DNA of 64,000 nucleotides from VRUE01 sp963703175 (lineage in GTDB: Bacteria; Actinomycetota; Thermoleophilia; Solirubrobacterales; 70-9), in NCBI GenBank assembly GCA_963703175.1, contig OY969794.1, positions 2,790,001-2,854,000 on the forward strand, in the 5' to 3' direction. Position 1 is the stretch's first letter. Each line of letters begins with the position of its first letter. Positions 41,857-50,824 of the stretch are shown here, piece by piece. The notes under the pieces were generated by a model. The model was not told the DNA's origin, searched no databases, and was given only the letters and a program-made list of their open reading frames with translations. Position numbers and translations under genes: made by a program.

Positions 41857-42516
41857 TCAGGCTGCCTCGATCTCGATCCAGGCTAGACCGGCCTGGCGCC
41901 CTGGGCCGCCATCGCGCCGGTGTGAAAAGAAAAGCTCCTGCTCGCAGAGAGTGCAGAGATCGGCGGACTCGATCTCCTCGACGCCGGTCTGTTCAAGTAG
42001 ACGTCGCGCAACCGCGGGCAGATCAAGCATCTGGCCTGAGGCGATTCCGCCTCCGAGGTCGCCGAAGGCGTCAAGCACCTCGTCGCCAACCTCGTAGCAA
42101 CAGGAGCCAATCCCAGGCCCAATCGTGGCGTGGGTGGCATTGACGGCCTCGACGCCGCGACCAACGATTCCGGCGGCTAGGCCGCGCCAGCCACAATGGA
42201 GCATGGCGACACCATCATGGCCGCTGACTGCAACCGGTAGGCAGTCGGCGGTATAGACCAAGCCGATCGGCCCGGCGGTGCGAAGCACGTGCCCATCGAC
42301 TTCAGGCGTCGCGACGGTTGCTACTTGGTGGAATGCCAAGTCGGCACCGTGGACCTGGCGGCCACTGACGATCAGGTCCGGATCAATACCAAGGGCGCTC
42401 GCGAGCGGCAGGCGATTCTCCTTGATTGAGCCGGCAGAACGGGTGGAAAAGACGACCCTTGCGCCAGGCAGGTCGGCCTCCAGCCAGCGGACGCCGTCTT
42501 TCTCCTCCCATCTCAT
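41857..42516 (-). CDS. PgeF/YfiH-family purine nucleoside phosphorylase (laccase-domain)
   Basis: A 219-residue multicopper-oxidase-like protein of the DUF152 family. Metal-site motifs are GRQVHGAD, YTADCLPVAV and LHCGWRGLAAG. Members act on purine nucleosides, and in E. coli YfiH also on peptidoglycan precursors. The ATG at 42516 overlaps the cca stop. The usual N-L-G stretch of the family is replaced by IKENRLPLASALG. Confidence 0.87.
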   Translation of the reverse strand: MRWEEKDGVRWLEADLPGARVVFSTRSAGSIKENRLPLASALGIDPDLIVSGRQVHGADLAFHQVATVATPEVDGHVLRTAGPIGLVYTADCLPVAVSGHDGVAMLHCGWRGLAAGIVGRGVEAVNATHATIGPGIGSCCYEVGDEVLDAFGDLGGGIASGQMLDLPAVARRLLEQTGVEEIESADLCTLCEQELFFSHRRDGGPGRQAGLAWIEIEAA

Positions 42517-43646
42517 TCGGACTTCCGCGCCGTTGCCAAGGCGACTGCGAGCTCCTTCTCGCGCCCGGTGAGCTCGCCGTCGAGCTTGCGCCGCAGTGCC
42601 TCTGCGAGGCCGAGGCCGATCTGCGGGCCCTGCGCCACGCCGGCGGCGATCAGGTCGTCGCCGTCGATCTCCAGAGCGACTGCGCGCCACTCACCCAGGT
42701 AGCGGTCGAGCCACTCGGCCCCCATCGCCCGGGCGAGCACCAGCTCGAGCGGTTCAGCGGTGCGTGCCAGTCGGACCGCCTCGGATGGTCGCTCGGGACG
42801 CTCGGCCGCAAGTTCCCTCGCTCTACCCCAACGGCCCGTCGTGGCAGCGAGGATTGCCTGGTCGCGGCGAGCAACTTCGGCCCAGGGCGACTCGGTCAGC
42901 AGGTCGGCGACATGGCCAGCCAGCTCCACCCCGCTCCCGTCGAGCTCAATCAAGCCCCATTCGGCGAGAAGGCCAAAGCCGCGCACCGCTTCGTCCTCGC
43001 GGGCGAGCCGCAGGAGCTCGGCGTCGCGTCGATCGGCCGACACCGCTTTCAGGTCCGTCTGGCTCAGCAGCTCGGCGGTATCGGGCTCCAGCTCGAGGCC
43101 GAGGCGAGCCACGTAGCGGGCTGCACGCAGGGCTCGCGTCGGGTCATCCTCGAACGAACGCGAATGCAGGATCCGTAGCAAGCCGGCTTCGAGGTCCTCC
43201 TGTCCCCTGTGGGGATCGATCAGCTCGGGGTCGCGGCGCAGCGGGATCGCCATCGCGTTGATGGTGAAATCGCGCCGGGCCAGGTCGGCCGCTATTCCGG
43301 CCGTGGGCTCGACCTCAGGTAGCGCACCTGGACGGGGATAGGTCTCGGCCCGTGCAGTGGCGATATCGACCTCGTGCTCGCCGAGGCGCACCTTTGCGGT
43401 GGCGAAGCGCTCGTGCTCGATCACCTCGCCGCCGAGCCTCCCCGCCAGTGCCGTGGCATCGCCCTCGATAACCAGGTCGATGTCGGCTCTGCCCTGGCCA
43501 AGCAGCAGATCGCGGACTGCGCCGCCGACCAGATACACCGGTTTCCCCCCCGCTACATCGTGCACGGCATCCAGCTCGGGATAGGAGCTGCGCAGGGCTT
43601 CTTCGAGGTTGTCAATCGGCTTCACCGTCATCGGCATCCGTACCAT
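42513..43646 (-). CDS. CCA-adding/poly(A) polymerase-type nucleotidyltransferase
   Basis: A 377-residue class II nucleotidyltransferase. The catalytic motif is YLVGGAVRDLLLGQGRADID, followed by RRDFTINAMAIPL and DDPTRALRAARYVARLGLEL. It probably adds CCA to tRNA 3' ends, although poly(A) polymerase or A-adding specificity cannot be excluded. Start ATG 43646 follows GGAAGG; ATGs at 43637 and 43631 are alternatives. Confidence 0.85.
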   Translation of the reverse strand: MVRMPMTVKPIDNLEEALRSSYPELDAVHDVAGGKPVYLVGGAVRDLLLGQGRADIDLVIEGDATALAGRLGGEVIEHERFATAKVRLGEHEVDIATARAETYPRPGALPEVEPTAGIAADLARRDFTINAMAIPLRRDPELIDPHRGQEDLEAGLLRILHSRSFEDDPTRALRAARYVARLGLELEPDTAELLSQTDLKAVSADRRDAELLRLAREDEAVRGFGLLAEWGLIELDGSGVELAGHVADLLTESPWAEVARRDQAILAATTGRWGRARELAAERPERPSEAVRLARTAEPLELVLARAMGAEWLDRYLGEWRAVALEIDGDDLIAAGVAQGPQIGLGLAEALRRKLDGELTGREKELAVALATARKSE

Positions 43647-43682
43647 GATCGCCTTCCCGGATGACCGACGAGCGCAAAGCAA

Positions 43683-43706
43683 GGCCGCATGGAGAGGGGA
43701 ACCCGA
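43683..43706. repeat. partial copy of repeat family C downstream of hisF
   Basis: Twenty-four bases here match 44566-44589 at 22 positions, sharing CATGGAGAGGGG and ACCCGA. No matching left arm is present nearby, so it looks like a half element. It lies between hisF and cca. Confidence 0.5.
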
Positions 43707-43716
43707 ACCACCTGTC

Positions 43717-44475
43717 TTAACGCCGGACCGGAATACCAGCCGTTGCCAGGTGCTGCTTTGCGTCCCGGACGCGGTAGGCCCCGTAGTGGAAGATCGAGGC
43801 GCAGAGGACGGCGTCGGCGCGGCCGTCCGAGATCGCCTCGCTCAGGTGGTCGAGCGTGCCGGCGCCGCCCGAGGCGATGACTGGGACTGAGACCGCATCG
43901 GCGACCGCCCGAGTCAACTCGATGTCGTAGCCGTCATTGGTGCCATCGCGGTCCATGCTGGTCAACAGGATCTCCCCGGCGCCGCGCTCAACACCCTCTT
44001 CGGCCCATGACACCGCGTCGCGGTCCTCCACCCGCTTGCGGCCACCGTTCACGTAGACCCCCCAGTCACCCTCCTCGCGCTTGGCGTCGATCGCCAGCAC
44101 GACGCATTGGGCGCCGAAGTGGTCGGCAAGCTCGGTCAGCAGCTCTGGTCGTTCGAGTGCGGCGGAGTTGACCGAGACCTTGTCGGCACCGGCGTCAAGC
44201 ACGGCCTGCGCATCCTCCACGGAACGGATTCCCCCGCCAATCGTGAAAGGGATGAAAACGTTATCCGCCGTACGACGCGCGAGTTCGACAATCGTGTTGC
44301 GCTTCTCGTGTGAAGCGGTGATGTCAAGGAAGACCAGCTCATCGGCCCCCTCGGTGTCATAGCGTTCGGCCAGCTCGACTGGGTCGCCAGCATCGCGCAA
44401 ATCGACGAAGTTCGTGCCCTTCACTACGCGACCGGCGTCTACGTCAAGGCAGGGAATCACTCGTTTGAGGACCAT
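43717..44475 (-). CDS. hisF: imidazole glycerol phosphate synthase, cyclase subunit
   Basis: A 252-residue TIM barrel with the catalytic aspartates in IPCLDVDAGRVVKG and TSMDRDGTNDGYDIEL. IPFTIGGGIRSVEDAQ and VIASGGAGTLDHLSEA are the phosphate-binding loops. With HisH it makes IGP and AICAR. It is separated from hisA by 120 bp containing palindrome C. Confidence 0.95.
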   Translation of the reverse strand: MVLKRVIPCLDVDAGRVVKGTNFVDLRDAGDPVELAERYDTEGADELVFLDITASHEKRNTIVELARRTADNVFIPFTIGGGIRSVEDAQAVLDAGADKVSVNSAALERPELLTELADHFGAQCVVLAIDAKREEGDWGVYVNGGRKRVEDRDAVSWAEEGVERGAGEILLTSMDRDGTNDGYDIELTRAVADAVSVPVIASGGAGTLDHLSEAISDGRADAVLCASIFHYGAYRVRDAKQHLATAGIPVRR

Positions 44476-44494
44476 CGGGGCAGCGTACTGGGGT

Positions 44495-44593
44495 GGAGTC
44501 GGGTGCCCCTCTCCAGGAGGCTCCCGGACAGGCGCTGGTAGTAAGCAGGCGATCAGCTGCGCAACGGCCTCATGGAGAGGGGCACCCGACTCC
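44495..44593. repeat. palindromic element C between hisA and hisF
   Basis: Perfect 21-bp arms at 44495-44515 and 44573-44593 (beginning GGAGTCGGGTGCCCC and ending GGGGCACCCGACTCC) enclose 57 nt. The right arm ends 2 bp before the hisA stop codon. A partial copy of its right half lies at 43683-43706, on the other side of hisF. It may end or attenuate the his operon transcript. Confidence 0.75.
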
Positions 44594-44595
44594 TA

Positions 44596-45318
44596 TTACT
44601 TAAGCGCCTCGATTGCCTCTGCGACCGTGAACTTACGCTCGTAGAGTGCTCTGCCCACAATGGCGCCCTCGACGTTGGCGGGCATCGAGCTTGCGAGGGA
44701 TTCGAGGTGGGACAGGTCGCCGACACCGCCGGAGGCGATGATTTGGGAGCTGGTTGCGTCGGCGATTTCGATGAGCTGATCGATTGCGGGTCCCTCCATG
44801 GTGCCGTCGACCTCGATTGCAGTGCAGAGAAAGCGGGCTACGCCCCGCTCGCTGAGAGCTGCGACGGCGTTGACCACGTTCTCCTCCCCTGCTTCGGTCC
44901 AGCCCCCCAGTGCGACCCGGCCAGCGCGGGCGTCGACGGAGACGACTATTCGGTGGCCGTGCGCTTCCAGCATCGCGTCGAGGAACTCGGGATCGCGCAG
45001 GGCCGCCGTTCCGATCACGACCCGGTCGGCGCCAGCCTCGAGCATTGCGCGCGCCGACTGTGGGTCCCGCAGCCCTCCGCCCACCTGGATCGGGCAGGAG
45101 ACCGTCGCGGCGATTCGCTCGATTGCATCTAAGTTGCGCGGTTCGCCCGCCTTGGCGCCGTCCAAATCAACCACGTGCAGGAACTCGGCGCCTTCGTCCG
45201 CCCAGCGCTTGGCGGCGTCGGCTGGATCGGCGTCGTAGGCCGTCTCGCGCTCGTAGTCGCCCTGCAGCAGACGTACGGCCTGGCCGCCGCGGATGTCGAT
45301 GGCGGGATAAAGGATCAC
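44596..45318 (-). CDS. hisA: phosphoribosylformimino-5-aminoimidazole carboxamide ribotide isomerase
   Basis: A 240-residue HisA barrel with the catalytic aspartates in PAIDIRGGQAVRL and TAIEVDGTMEGP. IQVGGGLRDPQSAR and IIASGGVGDLSHLESL bind phosphate. It performs the Amadori isomerisation in histidine synthesis. It could be the dual HisA/TrpF enzyme PriA of actinobacteria, which sequence reading alone does not resolve. It overlaps hisH by 4 bp. Confidence 0.93.
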   Translation of the reverse strand: MILYPAIDIRGGQAVRLLQGDYERETAYDADPADAAKRWADEGAEFLHVVDLDGAKAGEPRNLDAIERIAATVSCPIQVGGGLRDPQSARAMLEAGADRVVIGTAALRDPEFLDAMLEAHGHRIVVSVDARAGRVALGGWTEAGEENVVNAVAALSERGVARFLCTAIEVDGTMEGPAIDQLIEIADATSSQIIASGGVGDLSHLESLASSMPANVEGAIVGRALYERKFTVAEAIEALK

Positions 45319-45941
45319 GCCGGCACGGTGGAGCAGACCCCGGCGAAGTTCGAGAGCAACCGTAGGCCGGCCGCGCTCGACTTCTCGGGGTGGAACTGGA
45401 CGCCAAAGATGTTGTCGCGCTCCGCCGCGCAGGCGAAGCGAGCACCGTAGGTAGCGCTACCGAGCAGGTCAGTGTCGAGCGGTCGCGGAGCGAAAGAGTG
45501 AACAAAGTAGAAGGGCGTCTCGGTGGAGATCCCCTCGGTGAGGCGGGACTCCTTCTCCCAGCGCACTGGCGACCAGCCAATGTGCGGGACCTTGAGCTCC
45601 CCTGCGTCCAGCTCGTCTACCTCGCCCGACAGGAGGCCGGTTCCTTCGGCGCCCCCCAGCTCGGTGGTCGACTCGAAGAGCAGCTGCAGTCCAAGGCAGA
45701 TGCCTAGAACCGGTACGCCGGCATCGAGCCGCTCGGAGACGAGTTCTTCCAGTCCCGTGCCACGCACCCTCTCCATTGCCTTGGGAAAGGCGCCAACGCC
45801 TGGCAAGATCACGCCGTCCGCGCTGCGGACCGCCTCCGGGTCGTTGGTGATCGTGGCCGTCGCACCGACATGCTCCAGCGCCTTCTCGACCGAGCGCAGA
45901 TTGCCCATGCCGTAATCCAAGATGCAGATACGTGCCGTCAT
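45315..45941 (-). CDS. hisH: imidazole glycerol phosphate synthase, glutaminase subunit
   Basis: A 208-residue class I glutaminase. The nucleophile Cys is in VLGICLGLQLLFEST, with the His-Glu pair in GVQFHPEKSS. ATG 45941 overlaps the hisB stop (ATGA). It feeds ammonia to HisF. Confidence 0.94.
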   Translation of the reverse strand: MTARICILDYGMGNLRSVEKALEHVGATATITNDPEAVRSADGVILPGVGAFPKAMERVRGTGLEELVSERLDAGVPVLGICLGLQLLFESTTELGGAEGTGLLSGEVDELDAGELKVPHIGWSPVRWEKESRLTEGISTETPFYFVHSFAPRPLDTDLLGSATYGARFACAAERDNIFGVQFHPEKSSAAGLRLLSNFAGVCSTVPA

Positions 45942-46528
45942 TCGCTCAAGGTCCCCTTGGTCGAGGGAACGCCAGTCTCCTCGGGGTCGACCGAAACGGC
46001 CACACGCAAAGCGCGGGCGAAAGCCTTGAAGCAAGCCTCGATCATGTGGTGGACGTTGGTGCCGTAGCGAACCGAGACATGCAGGGTCAGCTTGGCGCTA
46101 TTGGCGATCGCGCGGAAGAACTCCTCGGCTAGCTCCGAGTCGAAGCCGGCGATCGAGGTCGTCGGCAGGTCAGCCTCAAATACGCACAGCGGCCGCCCCG
46201 AGATGTCGATTGCGCACTCGGCCAGCGACTCGTCCATCGGCACTAGTGCCGATCCATAACGGCGGATTCCGACCCGGTCACCCAGGGCCTGGTCAAGCGC
46301 CTGACCAAGGACGATGCCAACGTCCTCCACCGTGTGGTGGGCGCCGGTCTCGAGGTCGCCGCTGGCTTCAACCACCAGCCCGAGCTTGCCATGGCGGGCA
46401 AGCAAGTCGAGCATGTGGTCGAGGAAGCCGACGCCCGTCGCGGCACTCGATTTGCCGCCATCGAGATCCAAGGAGAGCTGGATCTTGGTCTCGGCGGTGC
46501 TGCGCTCTCTGTTCGCGGTTCTGCTCAT
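45938..46528 (-). CDS. hisB: imidazoleglycerol-phosphate dehydratase
   Basis: A 196-residue monofunctional HisB. Metal motifs are FLDHMLDLLARH, GAHHTVEDVGI and TNVHHMIEACFKAFARAL. It dehydrates IGP to imidazole acetol phosphate. It overlaps hisD and hisH by 4 bp each. The N-terminal phosphatase of enteric HisB is absent. Confidence 0.95.
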   Translation of the reverse strand: MSRTANRERSTAETKIQLSLDLDGGKSSAATGVGFLDHMLDLLARHGKLGLVVEASGDLETGAHHTVEDVGIVLGQALDQALGDRVGIRRYGSALVPMDESLAECAIDISGRPLCVFEADLPTTSIAGFDSELAEEFFRAIANSAKLTLHVSVRYGTNVHHMIEACFKAFARALRVAVSVDPEETGVPSTKGTLSE

Positions 46529-47790
46529 CGTCTAATCATCGCCGACTCGCCGTGAACTGGGAATCCCTCGGCGCGGGCGAGGGTGTCGACGTGCGGTGCC
46601 AACTTCGCCGCCGCATCGGCCGGGACCTCCACGGTGGCGATCCTTCGACGGAAGATATCGGGGCCGAGCGGACCCGAAAATCGACCGGCGCCGCCGGTTG
46701 GCAGCACATGATTTGAGCCGGCGACATAGTCGCCGAAGGCGGTGGCGCTGTGACGGCCGGCAAAGACGCAACCGGCAGAGACGACCCGATCGGCAAGCAG
46801 CACGGCGTCCTCCTCGAGCAGCTCGAGGTGCTCGGGCGCGAACGCATTGGCAAGGTCAATCGCATCACTCGTGTCGGGCACGCGGACCAGCGCCAGCGGG
46901 GCGTCGCCGACTCCGGAGCGCTCTGCCGCTGCACGCTCGGTCGCCGCAGCCAGGGAATCCAGTACCGCATCCTCAACGGCGGCGGCGAGCAGTGGTCCCT
47001 CCGCCCCATGCTCAGCCTGGGCACAGAGATCAAGCGCCGCCCAGGTGGGGTTGGAGTCGTGGCCGGCGATCACCATGAGCTCCGAGGGACCGGCAAGCGA
47101 GTCAATGCCGACGATGCCGCTGACCTTGCGCTTCGCTTCCCGCACCCAGGCGTTGCCTGGCCCGGCGACGACATCAACCGGAGCGATTGACTCGCTGCCG
47201 TACGCGAGCGCGAATATTGCTTGGGCACCCCCGATCGCGTAGACCTCGTCTACGTCGCAAAGGGCAGCCGTTGCCAGAACAAGCGACGCGATCCTCCCAT
47301 CCGGTTCGGGTGGGGTCGCCAAGATGAGTCGCTTGACCCCTGCCGCTCGAGCCGGTATCGCGCCCATCAAGACGCTCGATGGGTAGGCGGCGCGACCGCC
47401 CGGCGCGTAAATGCCGGCGGCGCTAACGGGCACGCTGCGCAGAGTCACGTTTTGACCTTGTGGAAGGTCCACTCGGCGAGCTTCATTGTCGATCTGGGCT
47501 TCAGCAACAGCGCGGACGTTGGCGACGGCCAGCTCAAGTGAATTGCGTACGCTGGGGTCGATCTCGGTCAGCGCCCCAGCAATGTCGCTGGCATCAACCC
47601 GCAGTGCGTCCGGCGGTCGCTCGGTTGCGTCGAAACGCGCCGTTAGCTCCAGCAGGGCGGCGTCGCCGCCCTCCCGAACTTCGTGCTCGATCGGGCCGAC
47701 GTCGACCGCCGTCGCGTCGGCCACGGTCCAGGCGCGAATCGCGTTGGCGGTGTTACCGGCGCCATCCCACTCGAAGCGCCGCACCCTCAT
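46525..47790 (-). CDS. hisD: histidinol dehydrogenase
   Basis: A 421-residue zinc enzyme. Conserved segments are IYAPGGRAAYPSSVLMGAIP, DVVAGPGNAWVREAKR, SLAGPSELMVIAGHDSNP and AQAEHGAEGP, plus FAPEHLELL. It oxidises histidinol to histidine. It overlaps hisG and hisB by 4 bp. Confidence 0.95.
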   Translation of the reverse strand: MRVRRFEWDGAGNTANAIRAWTVADATAVDVGPIEHEVREGGDAALLELTARFDATERPPDALRVDASDIAGALTEIDPSVRNSLELAVANVRAVAEAQIDNEARRVDLPQGQNVTLRSVPVSAAGIYAPGGRAAYPSSVLMGAIPARAAGVKRLILATPPEPDGRIASLVLATAALCDVDEVYAIGGAQAIFALAYGSESIAPVDVVAGPGNAWVREAKRKVSGIVGIDSLAGPSELMVIAGHDSNPTWAALDLCAQAEHGAEGPLLAAAVEDAVLDSLAAATERAAAERSGVGDAPLALVRVPDTSDAIDLANAFAPEHLELLEEDAVLLADRVVSAGCVFAGRHSATAFGDYVAGSNHVLPTGGAGRFSGPLGPDIFRRRIATVEVPADAAAKLAPHVDTLARAEGFPVHGESAMIRR

Positions 47791-48467
47791 TTGGCCGTCG
47801 CCTCCCGCAGCCTTGCCGTGAGGTCATCGATCTCTTCTGCTCGCAGCTTGTGCGCGACCCGGTTGGCGACGAAGCGGGCCGTGCACTCGAGGATCTCCTC
47901 GCGCACCTCGAGGTCGTTCTCTTTCAGAGTGCGGCCGGTCGCGACCAGATCGACGATGCCGTCGGCGAGGCCGATCAGCGGCGCCAGCTCAATCGAGCCC
48001 TTGACCTCGATCGTCTCGACCTGGCGGCCGGTGGACTCGAAGTGGCGCTGGGCGATCCGCGGATACTTGGTCGCGATCCTCATCATTCCCAGGCGTCGCT
48101 GTGACTCGCCAAGGCGCTCGTCGCCCTTACGGCCTGCGAGCACCATGCGGCAGCGGCCGTAGCCGAGGTCGAGCAACTCGTAGACCATCCGGTCCGATTG
48201 CTCGAGCAAAACGTCCTTGCCGGTAATGCCCACGTCTGCGGCGCCGGCCTCGACGTAGGTCGGAACATCAGAGGGCCGCATCGTCACCAAGGTGATTTCG
48301 TCCCCCGGGAAGATCAGGGCGCGTGACTCACCGCGCACCGCTGCGGTGTCGACGCCCGCTGCGTCGAGCACGTCGAGGGTGCTGCCGAGCAGCGCGCCGC
48401 GTGGCACGGCGAGCTTCAGCGGCCCGTCGGGCTTTGCGCGGGCGGTCCCAGCGACTTCGACGCTCAC
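47787..48467 (-). CDS. hisG: ATP phosphoribosyltransferase, short-form catalytic subunit
   Basis: A 226-residue HisG(S) lacking the C-terminal regulatory domain. Segments LKLAVPRGALLGSTLDVL, AGAADVGITGKDVLLE and the PRPP loop LVATGRTLKENDLEV are present. The short form requires HisZ, whose gene overlaps immediately upstream. It catalyses the first step of histidine synthesis. Confidence 0.93.
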   Translation of the reverse strand: MSVEVAGTARAKPDGPLKLAVPRGALLGSTLDVLDAAGVDTAAVRGESRALIFPGDEITLVTMRPSDVPTYVEAGAADVGITGKDVLLEQSDRMVYELLDLGYGRCRMVLAGRKGDERLGESQRRLGMMRIATKYPRIAQRHFESTGRQVETIEVKGSIELAPLIGLADGIVDLVATGRTLKENDLEVREEILECTARFVANRVAHKLRAEEIDDLTARLREATAK

Positions 48468-49456
48468 GATGAATCCTCCCGTCGCGACTCCTCCTCCATC
48501 TGGGCCACGTGGACGCGCTCGAGATAGAGGGCAAATCCCGCCGCTGGGAGGTCGACGCCGAAGCGCCTCAACAGCCCGTCGTAACGTCCTCCGCCGCCCA
48601 GCACATGTCCGAGCGCGGGGTCATAGACCTCGAGGATGGCGCCGCTGTAGTAGCCGAGGTCGCGCAGTAGGCCGAGGTCGACACGGACGCGCTCGGCGAC
48701 GCCGCGCTGCTCGAGTGCTTCGAAGGTCTCGCCAAGCCGGGCCGTCGCCCGCTCGACTACATCGCCACCGATCTCGCGCGCCTGATCGAGTACCTCGCGA
48801 CCGCCGCGCAGCTGCGAGAGGGCGACGCAGGTGTTGACCCGCTCATCTGCGATCCCGGCGAGCGAGAGCTCTGCCTCGAGCCCGACCAGATCGTGCATCG
48901 CGAGGCGCTCGAGGATCGAATCGCGTACCTCACCCTCGACCTCAAACTCCGTCAAGAGCTGGCGGAAGAGGTCGGCATCGCCGAGGCCAATTACGGCACG
49001 GTTGAGGCCGGCCGCGTCGAGCGTTGCCTCAAGCACCTCGACGACCTCGACAGTGCCCGCCGGCGCTGGCGCACCGATCAACTCCACCCCGGCTTGGGCA
49101 AACTCGCGCATCTGGCCGCGTTGAGGCCGCACGGCGCGGAAGGCGTTTGCCAGATAGCAGAACCGCAACGGCGGCTGGGCGGCGGCGAACCGTGAAGCGA
49201 CAAGGCGCGCAATTGGCACGGTCATGTCGGAACGCAGCGCCAACAGGTCGCCGCGCTCGTCGAAGAAGCGGTAGGCGGAATCGGCCGTACGGCCGTCCCC
49301 CCGGGCGAGTACCTCGTCGTACTCGATCGCAGGCGTCGCTACCTCGCCGTACCCGCGGCTCTCGAAGACCTCGATCATCGCGAGGTGCAGGCGGCGCAAC
49401 TCCCGCATCTCATCGGGGAGGATGTCGCGGGTCCCGGGGGGAATTGGGTGGATCAT
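48464..49456 (-). CDS. hisZ: ATP phosphoribosyltransferase regulatory subunit
   Basis: A 330-residue HisRS-like paralogue beginning MIHPIPPGTRDILPDEM, with RSDMTVPIARLVASRF and GYYSGAILEVYDPALGHVLG followed by GGGRYDGLL. The C-terminal anticodon-binding domain is lost, which argues against a true HisRS. It associates with short HisG and is the first gene of the his operon. Confidence 0.9.
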   Translation of the reverse strand: MIHPIPPGTRDILPDEMRELRRLHLAMIEVFESRGYGEVATPAIEYDEVLARGDGRTADSAYRFFDERGDLLALRSDMTVPIARLVASRFAAAQPPLRFCYLANAFRAVRPQRGQMREFAQAGVELIGAPAPAGTVEVVEVLEATLDAAGLNRAVIGLGDADLFRQLLTEFEVEGEVRDSILERLAMHDLVGLEAELSLAGIADERVNTCVALSQLRGGREVLDQAREIGGDVVERATARLGETFEALEQRGVAERVRVDLGLLRDLGYYSGAILEVYDPALGHVLGGGGRYDGLLRRFGVDLPAAGFALYLERVHVAQMEEESRREDSS

Positions 49457-49501
49457 GCGCCTGACCTTACGAGAGTGGGCGCTGAAAGCCTGCTTGCCGT
49501 C

Positions 49502-50800
49502 TTAGGCGGGGATCTCCGCGGAGACCCGTTCGATCCGCGCACCGAGGCCGCGTAAACGCTCGTCGATCGACTCGTAACCACGATCGATCTGGCGGATGTT
49601 GCCGATCTCCGATGTGCCCTCCGCCGCCAGGGCGGCGATGAGCATTGCCATCCCGGCCCTGATGTCGGGGCTCTCGACCCGCTCGCCGTGAAGCCGGCTC
49701 GGACCGCTGACGATCGCCCTATGGGGATCGCAGAGCGTTATCCGAGCGCCCATTGCAACTAGCTTGTCGACAAAGAAAAGGCGGTTCTCGAACATCTTCT
49801 CGAAGATCAGGATCTCGCCCTCGGCCTGAGTGGCCAAGGCCAAAGCGATTGAAGTCAGGTCTGCGGGGAAAGCTGGCCAGGGACCATCCTCGATCTTCGG
49901 GATCGCATCGCCGATGTCGGCCTTGATCAGCAGCCGCTGCTCGGGCGGCACGATCACGTCGTCGCCCTCGATCGTCGATTCGAGCCCGAGGCGGCGGAAC
50001 TGGCGCCGCACCATGAGTAAATCGGCGGGACCTGCGTCGCGGATACGCAGTTCTCCCCCGGTCGCTGCAGCCAGCGCCATGAAGCTACCGACCTCAATGT
50101 GGTCGGGCGAGATTGTGTGCTCGGCGCCGCCGAGCCGGTCACGTCCGTGCACGGTCATCACGTTGGAGCCGATTCCGGTCACCTCGGCACCCATGCTCGT
50201 CAGTAGTCGCGCAAGATCCTGGACGTGTGGCTCGCTTGCCGCATTGGAGATCGTCGTTGGACCCGGCGTCAGCGCCGCAGCCATCAGTGCGTTCTCGGTT
50301 CCCATCACCGAGGGCTCGTCCATGAAAATCGCGCACGGCTGCAGGCCGCCTGCTGGTGCGCTCAGCTCAATCCAGCGGTCGCCCTCGACCCGGGCGCCGA
50401 GATCGGCGAAGGCGTCGAGGTGCGCATCGAGCCGGCGGCGGCCGATGAAGTCGCCGCCGGGCGGCGGCATACGCGCCTCCCCGTAGCGAGCCAAAAGCGG
50501 CCCGGCAAGCAGAAACGAGGCGCGAATTTGACTTGAGAGCTCCTCGTCAACGGCGACGTTGGAGACAGACCCGGCGCACAGGCGGAGGCTGTTGTCGGCG
50601 ACCCAGGCGGCTTCGACCCCGAGGCGTTCGAGCAATGCGATCTGGGCTTCGGTGTCGCGGATTCGCGGCACACGGTGCAGCAACAGCTCCTCATCGGTCA
50701 GCAGGCACGCGGCGAGGATCGGCAGCGCCGCGTTCTTATTGCCGGCGGGCGTCAGCTCGCCCGAGAGCGGCGTGCCTCCTTCGATTACGAACTTCTCCAT
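49502..50800 (-). CDS. murA: UDP-N-acetylglucosamine 1-carboxyvinyltransferase with Asp at the fosfomycin site
   Basis: A 432-residue enolpyruvyl transferase. KNAALPILAACLLTDEE, IRASFLLAGPLLARYG and MPPPGGDFIGRRRLDAHLDA are present. D117 in PPGGDFIG occupies the place of E. coli Cys115, the residue alkylated by fosfomycin. Asp at this position is known in mycobacteria and chlamydia and gives intrinsic fosfomycin resistance. It starts peptidoglycan precursor synthesis. It is divergent from a hydrolase gene with 24 bp between starts. Confidence 0.94.
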   Translation of the reverse strand: MEKFVIEGGTPLSGELTPAGNKNAALPILAACLLTDEELLLHRVPRIRDTEAQIALLERLGVEAAWVADNSLRLCAGSVSNVAVDEELSSQIRASFLLAGPLLARYGEARMPPPGGDFIGRRRLDAHLDAFADLGARVEGDRWIELSAPAGGLQPCAIFMDEPSVMGTENALMAAALTPGPTTISNAASEPHVQDLARLLTSMGAEVTGIGSNVMTVHGRDRLGGAEHTISPDHIEVGSFMALAAATGGELRIRDAGPADLLMVRRQFRRLGLESTIEGDDVIVPPEQRLLIKADIGDAIPKIEDGPWPAFPADLTSIALALATQAEGEILIFEKMFENRLFFVDKLVAMGARITLCDPHRAIVSGPSRLHGERVESPDIRAGMAMLIAALAAEGTSEIGNIRQIDRGYESIDERLRGLGARIERVSAEIPA

Positions 50801-50824
50801 GAGTCCGGTTAGGGTACTGCTGCA

